A stretch of 26,670 bases of DNA. Origin: Candidatus Atribacter alterifermentans (GTDB lineage Bacteria; Atribacterota; Atribacteria; Atribacterales; Atribacteraceae). Shown piece after piece: positions 1 through 8,238 of this stretch. The notes beneath the pieces were generated by a model. That model was not told the origin of the DNA. It saw nothing but the letters and a program-made list of their open reading frames with translations, and did no database searches. The DNA is taken from assembly GCA_012517635.1 (NCBI GenBank), contig JAAYUP010000126.1, positions 1 to 26,670 on the forward strand, read 5' to 3'. Position 1 is the first letter of the stretch. The number at the start of each line of letters is the position of its first letter. The translations under genes and the position numbers were made by a program.

Positions 1-4
1 AAAA

Positions 5-140
5 GATGAGATCCTCACGCCCTTAAATGCTGAGGGGGAGAGGGCGCGAGGGGGAGAAAAAGGAGAAGGAAAGAGGAATCAGGATGACAGATGAAAGGCA
101 CACCCCCCCTAACCCCCCCTCAATGGGGGAATTCATTTAA
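5..140 (+). repeat. Palindromic repeat core plus C-rich flank (copy 1)
   Basis: A core opens with GATGAGATCCTCACG at 5-19 and closes with TCAGGATGAC at 79-88, so the two ends are near inverse complements. This copy is longer than the others because the interior (about 20-78) is a G/A-rich stretch. It is followed by AGATGAAAGGCACAC and a C-rich block ending GGGGGAATTC, which recurs near 3808-3854 (inverted) and 8026-8073. The matching half of the inverted pair would lie left of position 1. A short open frame at 91-279 lies inside repeats and is not a gene. Confidence 0.75.
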
Positions 141-182
141 TGGTATTTTTAGAATAGACCATCATGCTGCTTTGCAGCACCA

Positions 183-310
183 GATGAGGATGAAAATTCA
201 AGATTCGACATGCCATGGCATGTCGCTACATGAATCGGGCGCAATACATTGCGCCCCTCCATTTTTTATTCTTTGGTAGGGGCTTGATTTATTATGCCCG
301 AGTATTTTCA
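183..310 (+). repeat. Three-hairpin intergenic repeat (copy 1)
   Basis: The unit begins GATGAGGATGAAAA and contains three hairpins: a perfect 20-nt palindrome at 206-225, arms GGGCGCAA (237-244) and TTGCGCCC (249-256), and a hairpin starting GGGGCTTGAT near 279. The same unit, with the same order of hairpins but altered stem bases, recurs at 9630-9772. The shared text TTCTTTGGTAGGGGCTTGAT makes homology of the two copies clear. Its function is unknown; it is non-coding. The rest of the gap up to 419 holds the untranslated leader of the next gene, and I see no convincing promoter with correct spacing in it. Confidence 0.75.
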
Positions 311-419
311 GAGTAGAAAAATTTGTTTAAGGGCTTGACTATTAAGTCATAATAGAGGATTTTAGATAATATTCTATTTTTCATCCTGGGAGATAACTAT
401 AAGGGAGATTTGGATTGAA

Positions 420-1742
420 ATGGAAATCAAGAGTGATTCCCTCTATTTTCAAGAATTACCAATAGGTTTTTTCGCTATCCATCCTGATGGAAAAATAATT
501 GAAACCAACAGGTATTTTGATCAAATGTTCGAGCGAAGAACCAAAGAAACCAATTTTTACCAATTATTTATTTCTCCAGAATCGAGTCTCGCTTGGCAAT
601 CACTGTTAGAAAGCAATGAAATACTCACCGGATTTGAAGCCCAATTTTATTTTTCCCAACGACAAAAAAAGTGGGTTGAGATCAATACCCGAAAAGTTAA
701 AAACACTTTCAATCAAGTTTTCTTCTATGTTGGGACTATTCAAGACATTAGCAAAAGAAAAGATACCGAATTAAAAAAAGAAAACCAATCGCGTGAACTC
801 CTTACCGTTCTGAATCAAATTCCCCATGCTCTTTACATCTCCGATCCAGATAGCTATACTCTTTTATTTGTGAACCAAACCCTACAAAAAAAATTAGGAG
901 ATGTAATTGGAGAAAAATGTCATCGGATTCTTCATGGTTTTCAGTCTCCTTGTCTATTCTGTACCAATCATACTCTTTTTGAAAATCAGCATTCCGAAAC
1001 TTTGATTTGGGATTTTTTTAATCAAAACGAAAAAAAATGGTATCGCTGTATTGATAAAGTTATTCCTTGGCCTGATGGTCGAAAAGTGAAATATCAAATG
1101 GCAATTGATATCACCAAAGAAAAACGGACTGAATTTCAATTCAATAAGTTGTTGGAAAATCTCCAAAATACCTTAGAAGGAACTGTCAGAGCTATTTCAG
1201 ACATGGTCGAAATGAGAGATCCTTATATAGCTGGCCATCAAAAGCGAGTTGCTCAGCTTTCCTGTGCTATTGCCGAAGAATTGGGTTATTCCCAAGAGCG
1301 AATCAATGGATTACGCATTGCCGGTTTGCTGCATGATATTGGAAAAATATATCTTCCTCAAGAGATCCTTTGGAAACCTCATCAGCTGAGTGACATTGAA
1401 TTCAATATGATTAAAAGCCATCCAGAAGTGGGATACCAAATATTAAACCATATTCATTTTCCTTGGCCGGTCAATAAAATCATATTACAACACCATGAAA
1501 AAATTGATGGATCAGGATATCCAAAAGGTTTAACTGATAAAGATATTTTACCGGAAGCAAAAATTTTAGCTGTTGCCGATACTATTGAAGCTATGATTTC
1601 AAACCGTCCATATCGAGAGCCCTTTCACATCGAAGAAGCCCTTGAAGAAATCCAACGTCATAAAAATACCCATTATGATCCAGAGATTGTTGACACGTGT
1701 CTTTTCCTTTTCACCAAAAAAGAATTTCAATTCGAATCTTGA
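420..1742 (+). CDS. PAS-PAS-HD-GYP cyclic-di-GMP phosphodiesterase
   Basis: This is a soluble 440-residue signalling protein. Two PAS-type sensor domains (about 5-117 and 120-235) precede an HD-GYP domain (about 250-430) of the family that hydrolyses cyclic-di-GMP. The metal and catalytic signature is intact: HDIGK with His305-Asp306, HHEKIDGSGYPKG with His358-His359 and the GYP triad at 366-368. The second PAS has a cysteine cluster, Cys167, Cys178 and Cys181, in the setting KCHRILHG...PCLFC, which recurs in PAS domains of anaerobes and could bind a metal or respond to redox; that role is inference. No membrane segment is seen. The start is supported by AGGGAG at 402-407, though spacing is long. 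Its 3' end overlaps the convergent membrane gene by 16 nt. The broken GGDEF gene at 25545-26586 is the opposing type of enzyme but is unlinked. Confidence 0.92.
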   Translation: MEIKSDSLYFQELPIGFFAIHPDGKIIETNRYFDQMFERRTKETNFYQLFISPESSLAWQSLLESNEILTGFEAQFYFSQRQKKWVEINTRKVKNTFNQVFFYVGTIQDISKRKDTELKKENQSRELLTVLNQIPHALYISDPDSYTLLFVNQTLQKKLGDVIGEKCHRILHGFQSPCLFCTNHTLFENQHSETLIWDFFNQNEKKWYRCIDKVIPWPDGRKVKYQMAIDITKEKRTEFQFNKLLENLQNTLEGTVRAISDMVEMRDPYIAGHQKRVAQLSCAIAEELGYSQERINGLRIAGLLHDIGKIYLPQEILWKPHQLSDIEFNMIKSHPEVGYQILNHIHFPWPVNKIILQHHEKIDGSGYPKGLTDKDILPEAKILAVADTIEAMISNRPYREPFHIEEALEEIQRHKNTHYDPEIVDTCLFLFTKKEFQFES

Positions 1743-3631
1743 TCTAACATAGATTCCGAAAGTGATTGAACTCTTTCTGAAACCCCCAGAATCAATGAAT
1801 TTTTATTTTGATACATGACTGGAAATTTCTGTATGAGTTTGAAGATTTTATTCCCATATTTTGCCTTTTCCTGAGAACTTAAAAAAATATAATCAATCTG
1901 ATATTTTTCTACCAGGTGATCAAAATTTTCTGAAATTGAAAAAATTTCGTTTATGTCAGCTGCTCTTTCTTGATAATCAATCCCATGAGACCATAACCAA
2001 CCCTCGTATCCCATAACAATATTCCTTCCGGCTAAGGAAGAAATTGGATTATTATGAAAATCAGACGTGAGAAATACCGCATCCACTGGCGTATGCCGCT
2101 GAACATATTCAACTATTTTTAAATCATCAAGAGTAAAAAGCCGAATCGAAGAAATTGCTTCTCGTATTAAGCTAAAAGTACCTGAAAGAATACAAATACC
2201 AACAACGATTCCTATAAAAAGAGCTCTCAATGATTTTTTTGATATTTTTTGGGTGATCTGTTCGAGGTAACTTGCAACAAAAATAACACTAAACATATAC
2301 CACACAAAAAATAGTTTCATATTATCCCACGCCCAGGGTTGAAAAATAACTAGTTCGGTTAAAATAAAAAGAAAAATAGCTGGGATATAAAAAGATTTTA
2401 ATCGATTCGTTTTAGAAAAAAGTGCGAGTAAAAGAAGAATAAAAAATAAACCGGTATTCTTTATCCAAAACCATGGCCAAAAGTCAGTTTTACTCGTCCA
2501 CCCCGGCATTAATCGAAGGTATCCTACCGAAAACGATTGGGGAAATGTCCAATAAATCAACTGAGGAAATGATAACAAAAAGGCTGGGAGAGCTAAAGTT
2601 AACCAATCTAAAATAAATTTTCTTTTCCCATCGGCTTTTACTAGGTAATAAATAAACCAAATGACCGCCACAACAATAAAAGCTAAAAATGAATGGGTGT
2701 GAATCATGGGCAGTAGACCTCCTATCAATCCGCTCAAAAAATAGTACTTTCTTTGCGAAGTGTTGATAGCACGATAGAGTGCCCATAAAGCCAATAGCAA
2801 AAAAGTCCAGCCTCCCAAGGTGGTTCTTTGTGGAATGATGAGGTCACAAATTACATTTGACCAAATAATATTTTGATCAAATAGATGAGTTGGAGAATTT
2901 ACCGTTTCAGATAAGATATGGGATAAATTATTCGGAAAATAATAAAAAAACCCCAAACCTCCATTAATAAAAAAAAACAGAGTCGCAATAACCGTACTGC
3001 TCAATTTTTGTAATACTTCCTGAGCAAAAACCACAAAACTGGTCAGTAGAAGGACAGCCATAGATATGCTGGATAACAATAAAGAATGGCGGAGCGACAT
3101 CCCAAGAAGATAAAGGCTGGAAGTGAATGAATCAACTAAAAAAGGATATCCCATCTTCACCCCGGGGAAGATTGAATATTGGGGAGGAAATAACTGTTGT
3201 TCTTTAAGACTGGTTATAATACCAAGATGAAAGGGTAAATCACCATAGGCATTCCCTCCGCAGTAAAGACCATCTTGGTGGGGAAGTAAATAATGGGTAT
3301 AAAAAAGATAAATAAAAAAAATAGAAAAAGGGAGAATGATCCAAAATATTCTTGAATCAAAATGAATAGATGGAACTGGTAGATTCTTTGATTTGGAATG
3401 AAGAAAAAACCATAATAATGAAAATCCTCCCATTATTATTAAAGCAATAACATGCGCGAAAAATGAAAAACCAGCAAAAAAAGCGACGGGTATAACCAGC
3501 CACATCATACCCAGAAGACCAATCAAACCACCAATCCAAATTCTGAGAAGTCCAGGTAGCTCATAAAATGTTTTATAAGCAATTAAAATCCCCATTAGAA
3601 AGAAGAATAAAAAAAAGAAATATCCTACCAT
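1727..3631 (-). CDS. Polytopic membrane protein, GT-C glycosyltransferase-like
   Basis: The 634-residue protein is almost entirely hydrophobic helices (about a dozen) up to residue 480, followed by a soluble C-terminal part. An extracytoplasmic loop after the third or fourth helix has GGNAYGDLPFH (125-135) and then FPGVKMGYPFLVDS. An acidic residue in this first large loop is typical of GT-C fold, polyprenyl-phosphate-sugar-dependent transferases. The C-terminal region contains AGRNIVMGYEGWLWSHGIDY (534-553) and a final DYIFLSS segment, as in uncharacterised large GT-C-like membrane proteins. Donor, acceptor and reaction are unknown. The start has AAAGGATT at 3636-3643. The gene stands alone and converges on the HD-GYP gene with a 16-nt overlap. 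It is confidently a membrane protein and only moderately supported as a glycosyltransferase. Confidence 0.8.
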   Translation of the reverse strand: MVGYFFFLFFFLMGILIAYKTFYELPGLLRIWIGGLIGLLGMMWLVIPVAFFAGFSFFAHVIALIIMGGFSLLWFFLHSKSKNLPVPSIHFDSRIFWIILPFSIFFIYLFYTHYLLPHQDGLYCGGNAYGDLPFHLGIITSLKEQQLFPPQYSIFPGVKMGYPFLVDSFTSSLYLLGMSLRHSLLLSSISMAVLLLTSFVVFAQEVLQKLSSTVIATLFFFINGGLGFFYYFPNNLSHILSETVNSPTHLFDQNIIWSNVICDLIIPQRTTLGGWTFLLLALWALYRAINTSQRKYYFLSGLIGGLLPMIHTHSFLAFIVVAVIWFIYYLVKADGKRKFILDWLTLALPAFLLSFPQLIYWTFPQSFSVGYLRLMPGWTSKTDFWPWFWIKNTGLFFILLLLALFSKTNRLKSFYIPAIFLFILTELVIFQPWAWDNMKLFFVWYMFSVIFVASYLEQITQKISKKSLRALFIGIVVGICILSGTFSLIREAISSIRLFTLDDLKIVEYVQRHTPVDAVFLTSDFHNNPISSLAGRNIVMGYEGWLWSHGIDYQERAADINEIFSISENFDHLVEKYQIDYIFLSSQEKAKYGNKIFKLIQKFPVMYQNKNSLILGVSERVQSLSESMLDQDSN

Positions 3632-3807
3632 TGATAATCCTTTCTATTTCTTCTAATTTTTCCTGAAAATACAGAACATCTTTTAAGGTCATTCTTTTAG
3701 AGCAACCAACCAGAATCTCATCCTGGGTTTTCACCCTCATCCTCACCTTCTCCCATCAAGGGAGAAGGAACTATGAATTCTTTTGTTCTATCACAAAAAT
3801 ACCATCG

Positions 3808-3965
3808 AATGAATTCCCCCATTGAGGGGGGTTAGGGGGGTGTGCCTTTCATCGGTCATCCTGAGCGGTGCTTTCCCGCATGAGGATCTCATCTTTTCGA
3901 TTCTTTTTTTATAAAACTTTAAAGGATGAGATTCTCACGTCGCATAAAACGCTCCTCAGAATGAC
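3808..3965. repeat. BIME-like inverted pair of palindromic repeats with C-rich flank (copy 2)
   Basis: A C/G-rich flank (3808-3854) is the inverse complement of that near 89-140. Two palindromic cores follow in opposite orientation: 3855-3893 (GTCATCCTGAG...GATCTCATC) and 3924-3965 (GGATGAGATTCTCACG...CAGAATGAC). They are separated by a T-rich spacer of about 30 nt. The rest of the 3632-4042 gap holds a CCCTCATCCTCACC...GGGAGAAGG module around 3730-3772, related to 7748-7790, and nothing that looks coding. An open frame at 3919-4125 on the minus strand crosses the repeat and is rejected as a gene. Confidence 0.75.
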
Positions 3966-4042
3966 TGATTGAGATAGCTATTTTTATCCTCATCTGGCAC
4001 TGCTTGTCAATATGAAGGTTTATTTTCAAAGCTAAAAATGAT

Positions 4043-6268
4043 TTAAGGTCGATATTCGACATAACTCTCCGGGACGATTTGATCGTTTTTACACTCAAAT
4101 TCTGCCCATAATTTTCCATTTTCATACCACTTTTTCCAAGATCCTTCTCTTAAATTGTTTTTATAAAAACCTTCCGATTCCTTGTTTCCATTTCGGTAGT
4201 TTTTCATCCACACACCATTTTTTTGATCATCCTGATAAGCCCCTTTTTGACCGATGACTCCATTATCATACCAAGAAACCCACACACCAACTTTTTTTCC
4301 ATTCTGATACTCTCCTTCACTCTTTTTCTTCCCATTTTCATACCAGCTGGTTTCTAAACCGTTTTTTACCTGAGTCCCATCAGGACGAACGAAATAAGTA
4401 TATTGAATTTTCATTTTGCCGTTTGGATATTTTTCCTGATGAGTCAAAGTTTTAGCTTGAGATTCGTTGGTATTTATAGTTGGGATGACCGGTGGATCAG
4501 GGATAATTTCTACTTTTAATTTTTTCATAGCAATCATCTGACCATTATTTCGATTAAAAGCTTTTACCGTTATTTCATAGTATCCTGGTTGCGAAAAAAT
4601 ATGAGTCATTTCCCCTTCTGAACTATCCACTATTTTTGACCCATCGCCAAAATTCCACTGGAATTTTATGTTTTTTATCGAAGCGGTCGTATTTTCAAGT
4701 GAAGCCTTAAAAAGGTACTCTTCCCCGATCTTCCCATTAAGCAAAGATGATGGTTCAACAATCATATCCACTAATTCAACTTGAAAGGGAGTGCTGGTCG
4801 GAATTGGAGTTAGAGATTCTCCCGAACTCGAAACGGTCTCACTCTCACTTCCAATGAGATGAAACATTCCATTGAAAACAGTCCCGGGAAGGATATTCTG
4901 ATTTTGATCAAGAAGTTTTAGTTCTTCGAGTAAGAGTTCTGACTGGGAAGAAGTTTTATCCCGATCAACCACCCGAAATTCAAGAGTCGCAATCGAGCCT
5001 CGATCTTTGGTTAGTTTTTGGTCACCTCCTTGTGTTATACTCAATCGGATTCGGCCATTATCGGCGATTTCCGCTTGGGTAAGCCATTCTTCATTTATTT
5101 CTCCGGTAGCTATTTTTAAAAACTCAAGGAGATTGGGATCAAAGTTCAAAAACATTTCTATATGAACAGTCTTTTGAGATCCGTTGAAGTAAACTGGTAT
5201 TTTTATAATCTCTTGGGGTTTTCCTCCGATGAAAGGAAGCGATATGGTGGTCATTGGTGGTGGTTCGACCGTTGTAAAGGTATAAATTAAATTATCCGGT
5301 ATGGAATTCCCCTGCTTATCCATTATAGATTGATAAGGCAATATAATTTGATAGGTTGTTTTTTTCTCTAAATTCAATCGAGGTTTAATCAGTAAAGAAT
5401 TATCTCGAACCTCAACCTCATACTGAGTTGCATTCTGATCTTGGTCGGAAAAAGTTATGGTTTGAAATCGTGGACCAGGTTGAATTGGTTCGTCAAACTG
5501 AATTTCAATTTGAGTATCCACTGAAACCTCAACAGCCCCAGTATGAGGACGAGTGAATACCACTTGAGGTGGATTCGTATCGGTTGGAGGAAGCGATAAT
5601 TCGGGAAGGGATGATTCGGTTGACGAAAGGGAGGGGAGTTCATCCTTCTTTTCTAAATTGATGGGAAAAGAAGATATATCGGTAAGTGTTGGAATTGGAG
5701 TTGGAGTAAGAGAAGGAATATGAGTAGCAATTTGACCCATGCCCAATAATTGGTAAAAAGGTATTTCATTTCCATCCTCTTCAGGAAAGGAAGGCAATTC
5801 ATTGTCAGGGTTCTCCAATTTTAGCTTATCATCGGGAGAATCTAATGGAGCATTTGATTTCACCACTTTAATTGATTCGCTCACAGCAACTTCTGGATAA
5901 CTATCATCATCACTGGGATATAAACGAAAATTGAAAATCCCTTCAACATTTGGAACAATAAAGGAAAATTTCCCTTGGCTGGTGTTTTTTAATTGCCGAT
6001 AATCAAGATCGTATTCATCGGCAATTTTTTGGTTACCCAAAGGAATATCAGCGGGAATGAAACCTATCCAAGCATCCGCACTCCAATCAGAAGAAGCGGT
6101 ATAGGTAATAAATATTTCTTGACCTGGTTTAACTTCCCGATCTGAAACTGTAATAGTAAATTGTTGTGGCAATTCATCCATTGGAAAAATTGGACTTCCT
6201 CCAAAAAAAACTCCAATAAAAAAAATAATTCCGGTGATCCACCAACTGATCGAACCTTCTCTTTTCAT
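4043..6268 (-). CDS. Exported mosaic protein: Ig-like, Big_5, cohesin-like, PKD and MORN-like modules
   Basis: The 741-residue product starts with a signal peptide (about 1-30, hydrophobic ITGIIFFIGVFF). Modules follow in this order: an N-terminal Ig-like domain (about 36-136); a Pro/Ser/Thr-rich linker (138-232) with TPTPIPT; a Big_5/SbsA Ig-like domain (233-333, PPQVVFTRP start and YTFTT end); a cohesin-like domain (340-473); a second TPIPTSTP linker; a PKD domain (about 500-590, with WNFGDGS at 538-544); and C-terminal MORN-like repeats (about 612-735) built on WYENGKKKSEGEYQNGKKVG. It probably acts at the cell surface in adhesion or scaffolding, which is inference. An upstream in-frame ATG would add 17 charged residues ahead of the signal peptide. 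The ATG at 6268 has AAGGAAA (6274-6280) at good spacing, so I chose it. The gene is divergent from the encapsulin operon. No dockerin or sortase motif is visible. Confidence 0.85.
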   Translation of the reverse strand: MKREGSISWWITGIIFFIGVFFGGSPIFPMDELPQQFTITVSDREVKPGQEIFITYTASSDWSADAWIGFIPADIPLGNQKIADEYDLDYRQLKNTSQGKFSFIVPNVEGIFNFRLYPSDDDSYPEVAVSESIKVVKSNAPLDSPDDKLKLENPDNELPSFPEEDGNEIPFYQLLGMGQIATHIPSLTPTPIPTLTDISSFPINLEKKDELPSLSSTESSLPELSLPPTDTNPPQVVFTRPHTGAVEVSVDTQIEIQFDEPIQPGPRFQTITFSDQDQNATQYEVEVRDNSLLIKPRLNLEKKTTYQIILPYQSIMDKQGNSIPDNLIYTFTTVEPPPMTTISLPFIGGKPQEIIKIPVYFNGSQKTVHIEMFLNFDPNLLEFLKIATGEINEEWLTQAEIADNGRIRLSITQGGDQKLTKDRGSIATLEFRVVDRDKTSSQSELLLEELKLLDQNQNILPGTVFNGMFHLIGSESETVSSSGESLTPIPTSTPFQVELVDMIVEPSSLLNGKIGEEYLFKASLENTTASIKNIKFQWNFGDGSKIVDSSEGEMTHIFSQPGYYEITVKAFNRNNGQMIAMKKLKVEIIPDPPVIPTINTNESQAKTLTHQEKYPNGKMKIQYTYFVRPDGTQVKNGLETSWYENGKKKSEGEYQNGKKVGVWVSWYDNGVIGQKGAYQDDQKNGVWMKNYRNGNKESEGFYKNNLREGSWKKWYENGKLWAEFECKNDQIVPESYVEYRP

Positions 6269-6333
6269 ACTGATTTCCTTTCTTTTATTTGATTTATTCC
6301 TCGTCATATCCCAAGTCACTTTTCAAATAATAC

Positions 6334-6398
6334 TTGAATAGAAGCAAAACTATAGTTATTATGATACCAATCAATTCAATTATGAAAAAGTATATAAT
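6334..6398 (+). promoter_or_regulatory. Candidate promoter region of the encapsulin operon
   Basis: Two possibilities are visible. TTGAAT (6334-6339) is followed after 17 nt by TATTAT (6357-6362). A perfect TATAAT lies at 6393-6398 but lacks a recognisable -35. Both fit a transcript starting shortly before the ribosome binding site at 6418. No clear operator palindrome is seen. Confidence 0.4.
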
Positions 6399-6417
6399 AG
6401 AATTATTTATGATTGAC

Positions 6418-6426
6418 AAGGAGGTG
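6418..6426 (+). promoter_or_regulatory. Ribosome binding site that fixes the encapsulated-ferritin start
   Basis: AAGGAGGTG ends 7 nt before the ATG at 6434. A longer in-frame reading from TTG at 6413 would place this site inside the coding region, so the ATG is preferred. Confidence 0.85.
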
Positions 6427-6433
6427 TTCAATT

Positions 6434-6787
6434 ATGACGAACTACATTGAACCGGTTGAAGAACTTTCCAATGCTGATCGAAACATTCACCGAGCTCTGA
6501 ATAGTTTAAAAGAAGAAATCGAAGCTATTGATTGGTATCACCAAAGGGCGGCTGCAACAAGTGAACCAGAAATAAAATCCGTCCTTATTCATAACCTTCA
6601 AGAAGAAGTAGAACATGCCAGTATGATTTTAGAATGGTTGCGACGAAATATGGGTAATTGGGATAAGAATTTAAGAACCTATTTATTCACTACTGAGCCG
6701 ATTGGAGAAATCGAAACATCTGAAAAGTCCACTAAAACCGAAATATCAGGTGACTTAGGAATAGGGAATCTGAAGGAGTCCCTCTGA
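6434..6787 (+). CDS. Encapsulated ferritin (EncFtn) cargo protein
   Basis: This 117-residue protein is a short helical ferritin-like protein of the EncFtn type. Such proteins form ring-shaped decamers that oxidise Fe(II) inside encapsulin shells. The family core is clear: KEEIEAIDWYHQRA (26-39) and HNLQEEVEHASMILEWLRR (53-71). By alignment from memory to Rhodospirillum rubrum EncFtn, ligands Glu32, Glu62 and His65 correspond to Glu28, Glu58 and His61, and the nearby Tyr39 to Tyr35. After the helical core (ending about 90) comes a polar linker and a C-terminal GDLGIGNLKESL, which matches the small hydrophobic/Gly/Leu pattern of encapsulin cargo-loading peptides. The encapsulin gene follows in the same direction after 47 nt. 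Identification is firm; iron oxidation by this copy is inferred from the residues. Confidence 0.95.
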   Translation: MTNYIEPVEELSNADRNIHRALNSLKEEIEAIDWYHQRAAATSEPEIKSVLIHNLQEEVEHASMILEWLRRNMGNWDKNLRTYLFTTEPIGEIETSEKSTKTEISGDLGIGNLKESL

Positions 6788-6819
6788 AAAAAGGACGGGA
6801 AAGAATGACTTTATTTAAC

Positions 6820-6827
6820 AAGGAGGA
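6820..6827 (+). promoter_or_regulatory. Ribosome binding site that fixes the encapsulin start
   Basis: AAGGAGGA lies 7 nt before the ATG at 6835. An in-frame ATG at 6805 would include this site in the coding region and would add ten residues absent from known family 1 shells. Confidence 0.85.
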
Positions 6828-6834
6828 TACCAGA

Positions 6835-7638
6835 ATGGACATTTTAAAAAGAAATTTAGCGCCGATAACCGATCAAGCCTGGAAGGAAATTGATCGTCAA
6901 GCCAAAAAAGTTCTTCACAATCAACTTACCGCTCGTCAATTTGTTGATGTTATTGGCCCAAAGGGATGGGATTATGCTGGAGTCGGATTAGGAAGACTCA
7001 ATGTACCTGAAAACCAAAGAGAAGGAGAAGTTCGATTTGGGATACATATGATTCAACCATTAGTTGAAATTCGTACCTCATTTCAACTCGACCTGTGGGA
7101 ATTAGATAATATTAACCGGGGAGCAGTTGAGTTAGAATTTACTCCCTTGATTGACGCTGCTAAACAAACTGCTTTTTTTGAAGAAAAAGCCATTTATCAT
7201 GGTTTTGAACCAGGAGATATCGATGGCATTTTGCCGGTTTTAGAATACGAACCTCTCCCCTTTTCTCATGATCCCGGAGAATTTCTTGGAACCGCCGCTG
7301 AAGCTACCGTTCTACTGAGTGACGCCTCAGTTGAAGGTCCTTATGCACTCCTCATCAATCCACTTCTCTGGGCTGATTTAGCCAGTATGAAAAGTGGCTA
7401 TCCTCTCAATAAAGCAATTGAGAATATCGTAAACGCTAAAATTATCCCCGTTCCCGTTTTAGAAGATGCCCTTTTAGTTTCCACTCGAGGAGGAGATTTT
7501 GAACTCACTCTTGGTCAAGATTTATCAATTGGATACGAAAACCATGACGATAAGTATGTCAATTTATTTTTTACCGAGTCTTTTACTTTCCGAGTTCTCG
7601 ATCCCTCAGTCTTTGTTCGTTTAGTCTCAAGTGATTAA
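6835..7638 (+). CDS. Family 1 encapsulin nanocompartment shell protein
   Basis: The 267-residue HK97-fold shell protein has close to the length of the Thermotoga maritima encapsulin (264 residues) and aligns with it along its whole length. Shared blocks are the N-terminal LKRNLAPITDQAW helix that helps bind cargo peptides, FVDVIGPKGW, DLWELDN (86-92), VEGPYALLINP, and the C-terminal RGGDFELTLGQDLSIGYE. Trp88 aligns with T. maritima Trp87, the residue against which flavin stacks in that shell, so flavin binding is plausible. Similar length predicts a 60-subunit T=1 particle, which is inference. It is cotranscribed with the ferritin cargo upstream and together they would form an iron-storage compartment in the cytoplasm. 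No other cargo gene, such as a peroxidase, is adjacent. No clear terminator follows. Confidence 0.96.
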   Translation: MDILKRNLAPITDQAWKEIDRQAKKVLHNQLTARQFVDVIGPKGWDYAGVGLGRLNVPENQREGEVRFGIHMIQPLVEIRTSFQLDLWELDNINRGAVELEFTPLIDAAKQTAFFEEKAIYHGFEPGDIDGILPVLEYEPLPFSHDPGEFLGTAAEATVLLSDASVEGPYALLINPLLWADLASMKSGYPLNKAIENIVNAKIIPVPVLEDALLVSTRGGDFELTLGQDLSIGYENHDDKYVNLFFTESFTFRVLDPSVFVRLVSSD

Positions 7639-7747
7639 ATCATTAAAGATCCTTGAAAAAAAGACACTGAAGAGAATTTATATTTAGGTTTATTGGAATA
7701 TATTATCAAACCCACTTTCAAGTATCAGATGAAGATGAAAATCAGTT

Positions 7748-8073
7748 GCAGTCCCTCACCCAAATCCTCTCCCACAAAAGGGCGAGGGAAAAAGAAGCTC
7801 ACCCTTTAGAAAAGGGAGATAAAGGGGGATTGATTTTTTATTGCTCCGTTATCGCGAGGAGTGTCCTATGCGACGTGACAATCTCATCAATCCAGTTTGT
7901 CATTCTGAGGAGTCCGGTGTCTTCTACCGGACGACGTGAGAATCTCATCCTTTTAAATCTTTTTAAAAATTAAATATAAAAAGATGAGATCCTCACGCCC
8001 TCAAAAAACGAGGGCTCAGGATGACCGATGAAAGGCACACCCCCCTAACCCCCCTCAATAGGAGAATCCATTT
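7748..8073. repeat. Repeat patch with BIME-like inverted pair (copy 3)
   Basis: The order is: a CCCTCACCC...GGGCGAGGG hairpin module (about 7748-7790); a CCCTTTAGAAAAGGG module (about 7802-7830); a palindromic core (7847-7888); a second core (7899-7950) with perfect 7-bp stem GTCCGGT/ACCGGAC; an A/T-rich spacer; an inverted core (7983-8025) with 6-bp stem GCCCTC/GAGGGC; and the C-rich flank (8026-8073). The stretch 7639-7747 between the encapsulin stop and the patch shows nothing. The open frame at 7746-7973 is entirely repeat sequence and is not a gene. Confidence 0.8.
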
Positions 8074-8138
8074 GAGGGTATTTACAGGATAAAAACGCAT
8101 CTAATAAATATTCACTCGAATCGATAATCGTAATATAA

Positions 8139-8184
8139 AAATGAATTGGGTGACAAAGATTTGTTTTTACCACCCAATTCATTT
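8139..8184 (-). terminator. Rho-independent terminator of the dipeptidase gene
   Basis: A perfect 14-bp stem pairs AAATGAATTGGGTG (8139-8152) with its complement at 8171-8184. Read on the minus strand the stem runs into a TTTTATATTA tract, so it ends transcription of the gene stopping at 8239. On the plus strand it is followed by AAAATC, so it is at best weak for the encapsulin operon. Confidence 0.8.
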
Positions 8185-8238
8185 AAAATCTTCACAAGTT
8201 CACTTTATTTATGAAAAAAGTCAAATTGTATTATTCAA

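Noticed and set aside
91..279. Open frame of 62 codons after the first repeat
   Set aside because: It lies inside C-rich and three-hairpin repeat sequence, has no ribosome binding site and no protein-like composition.
7746..7973. Open frame of 75 codons downstream of the encapsulin gene
   Set aside because: The whole frame is built of the repeat modules found at three other sites.
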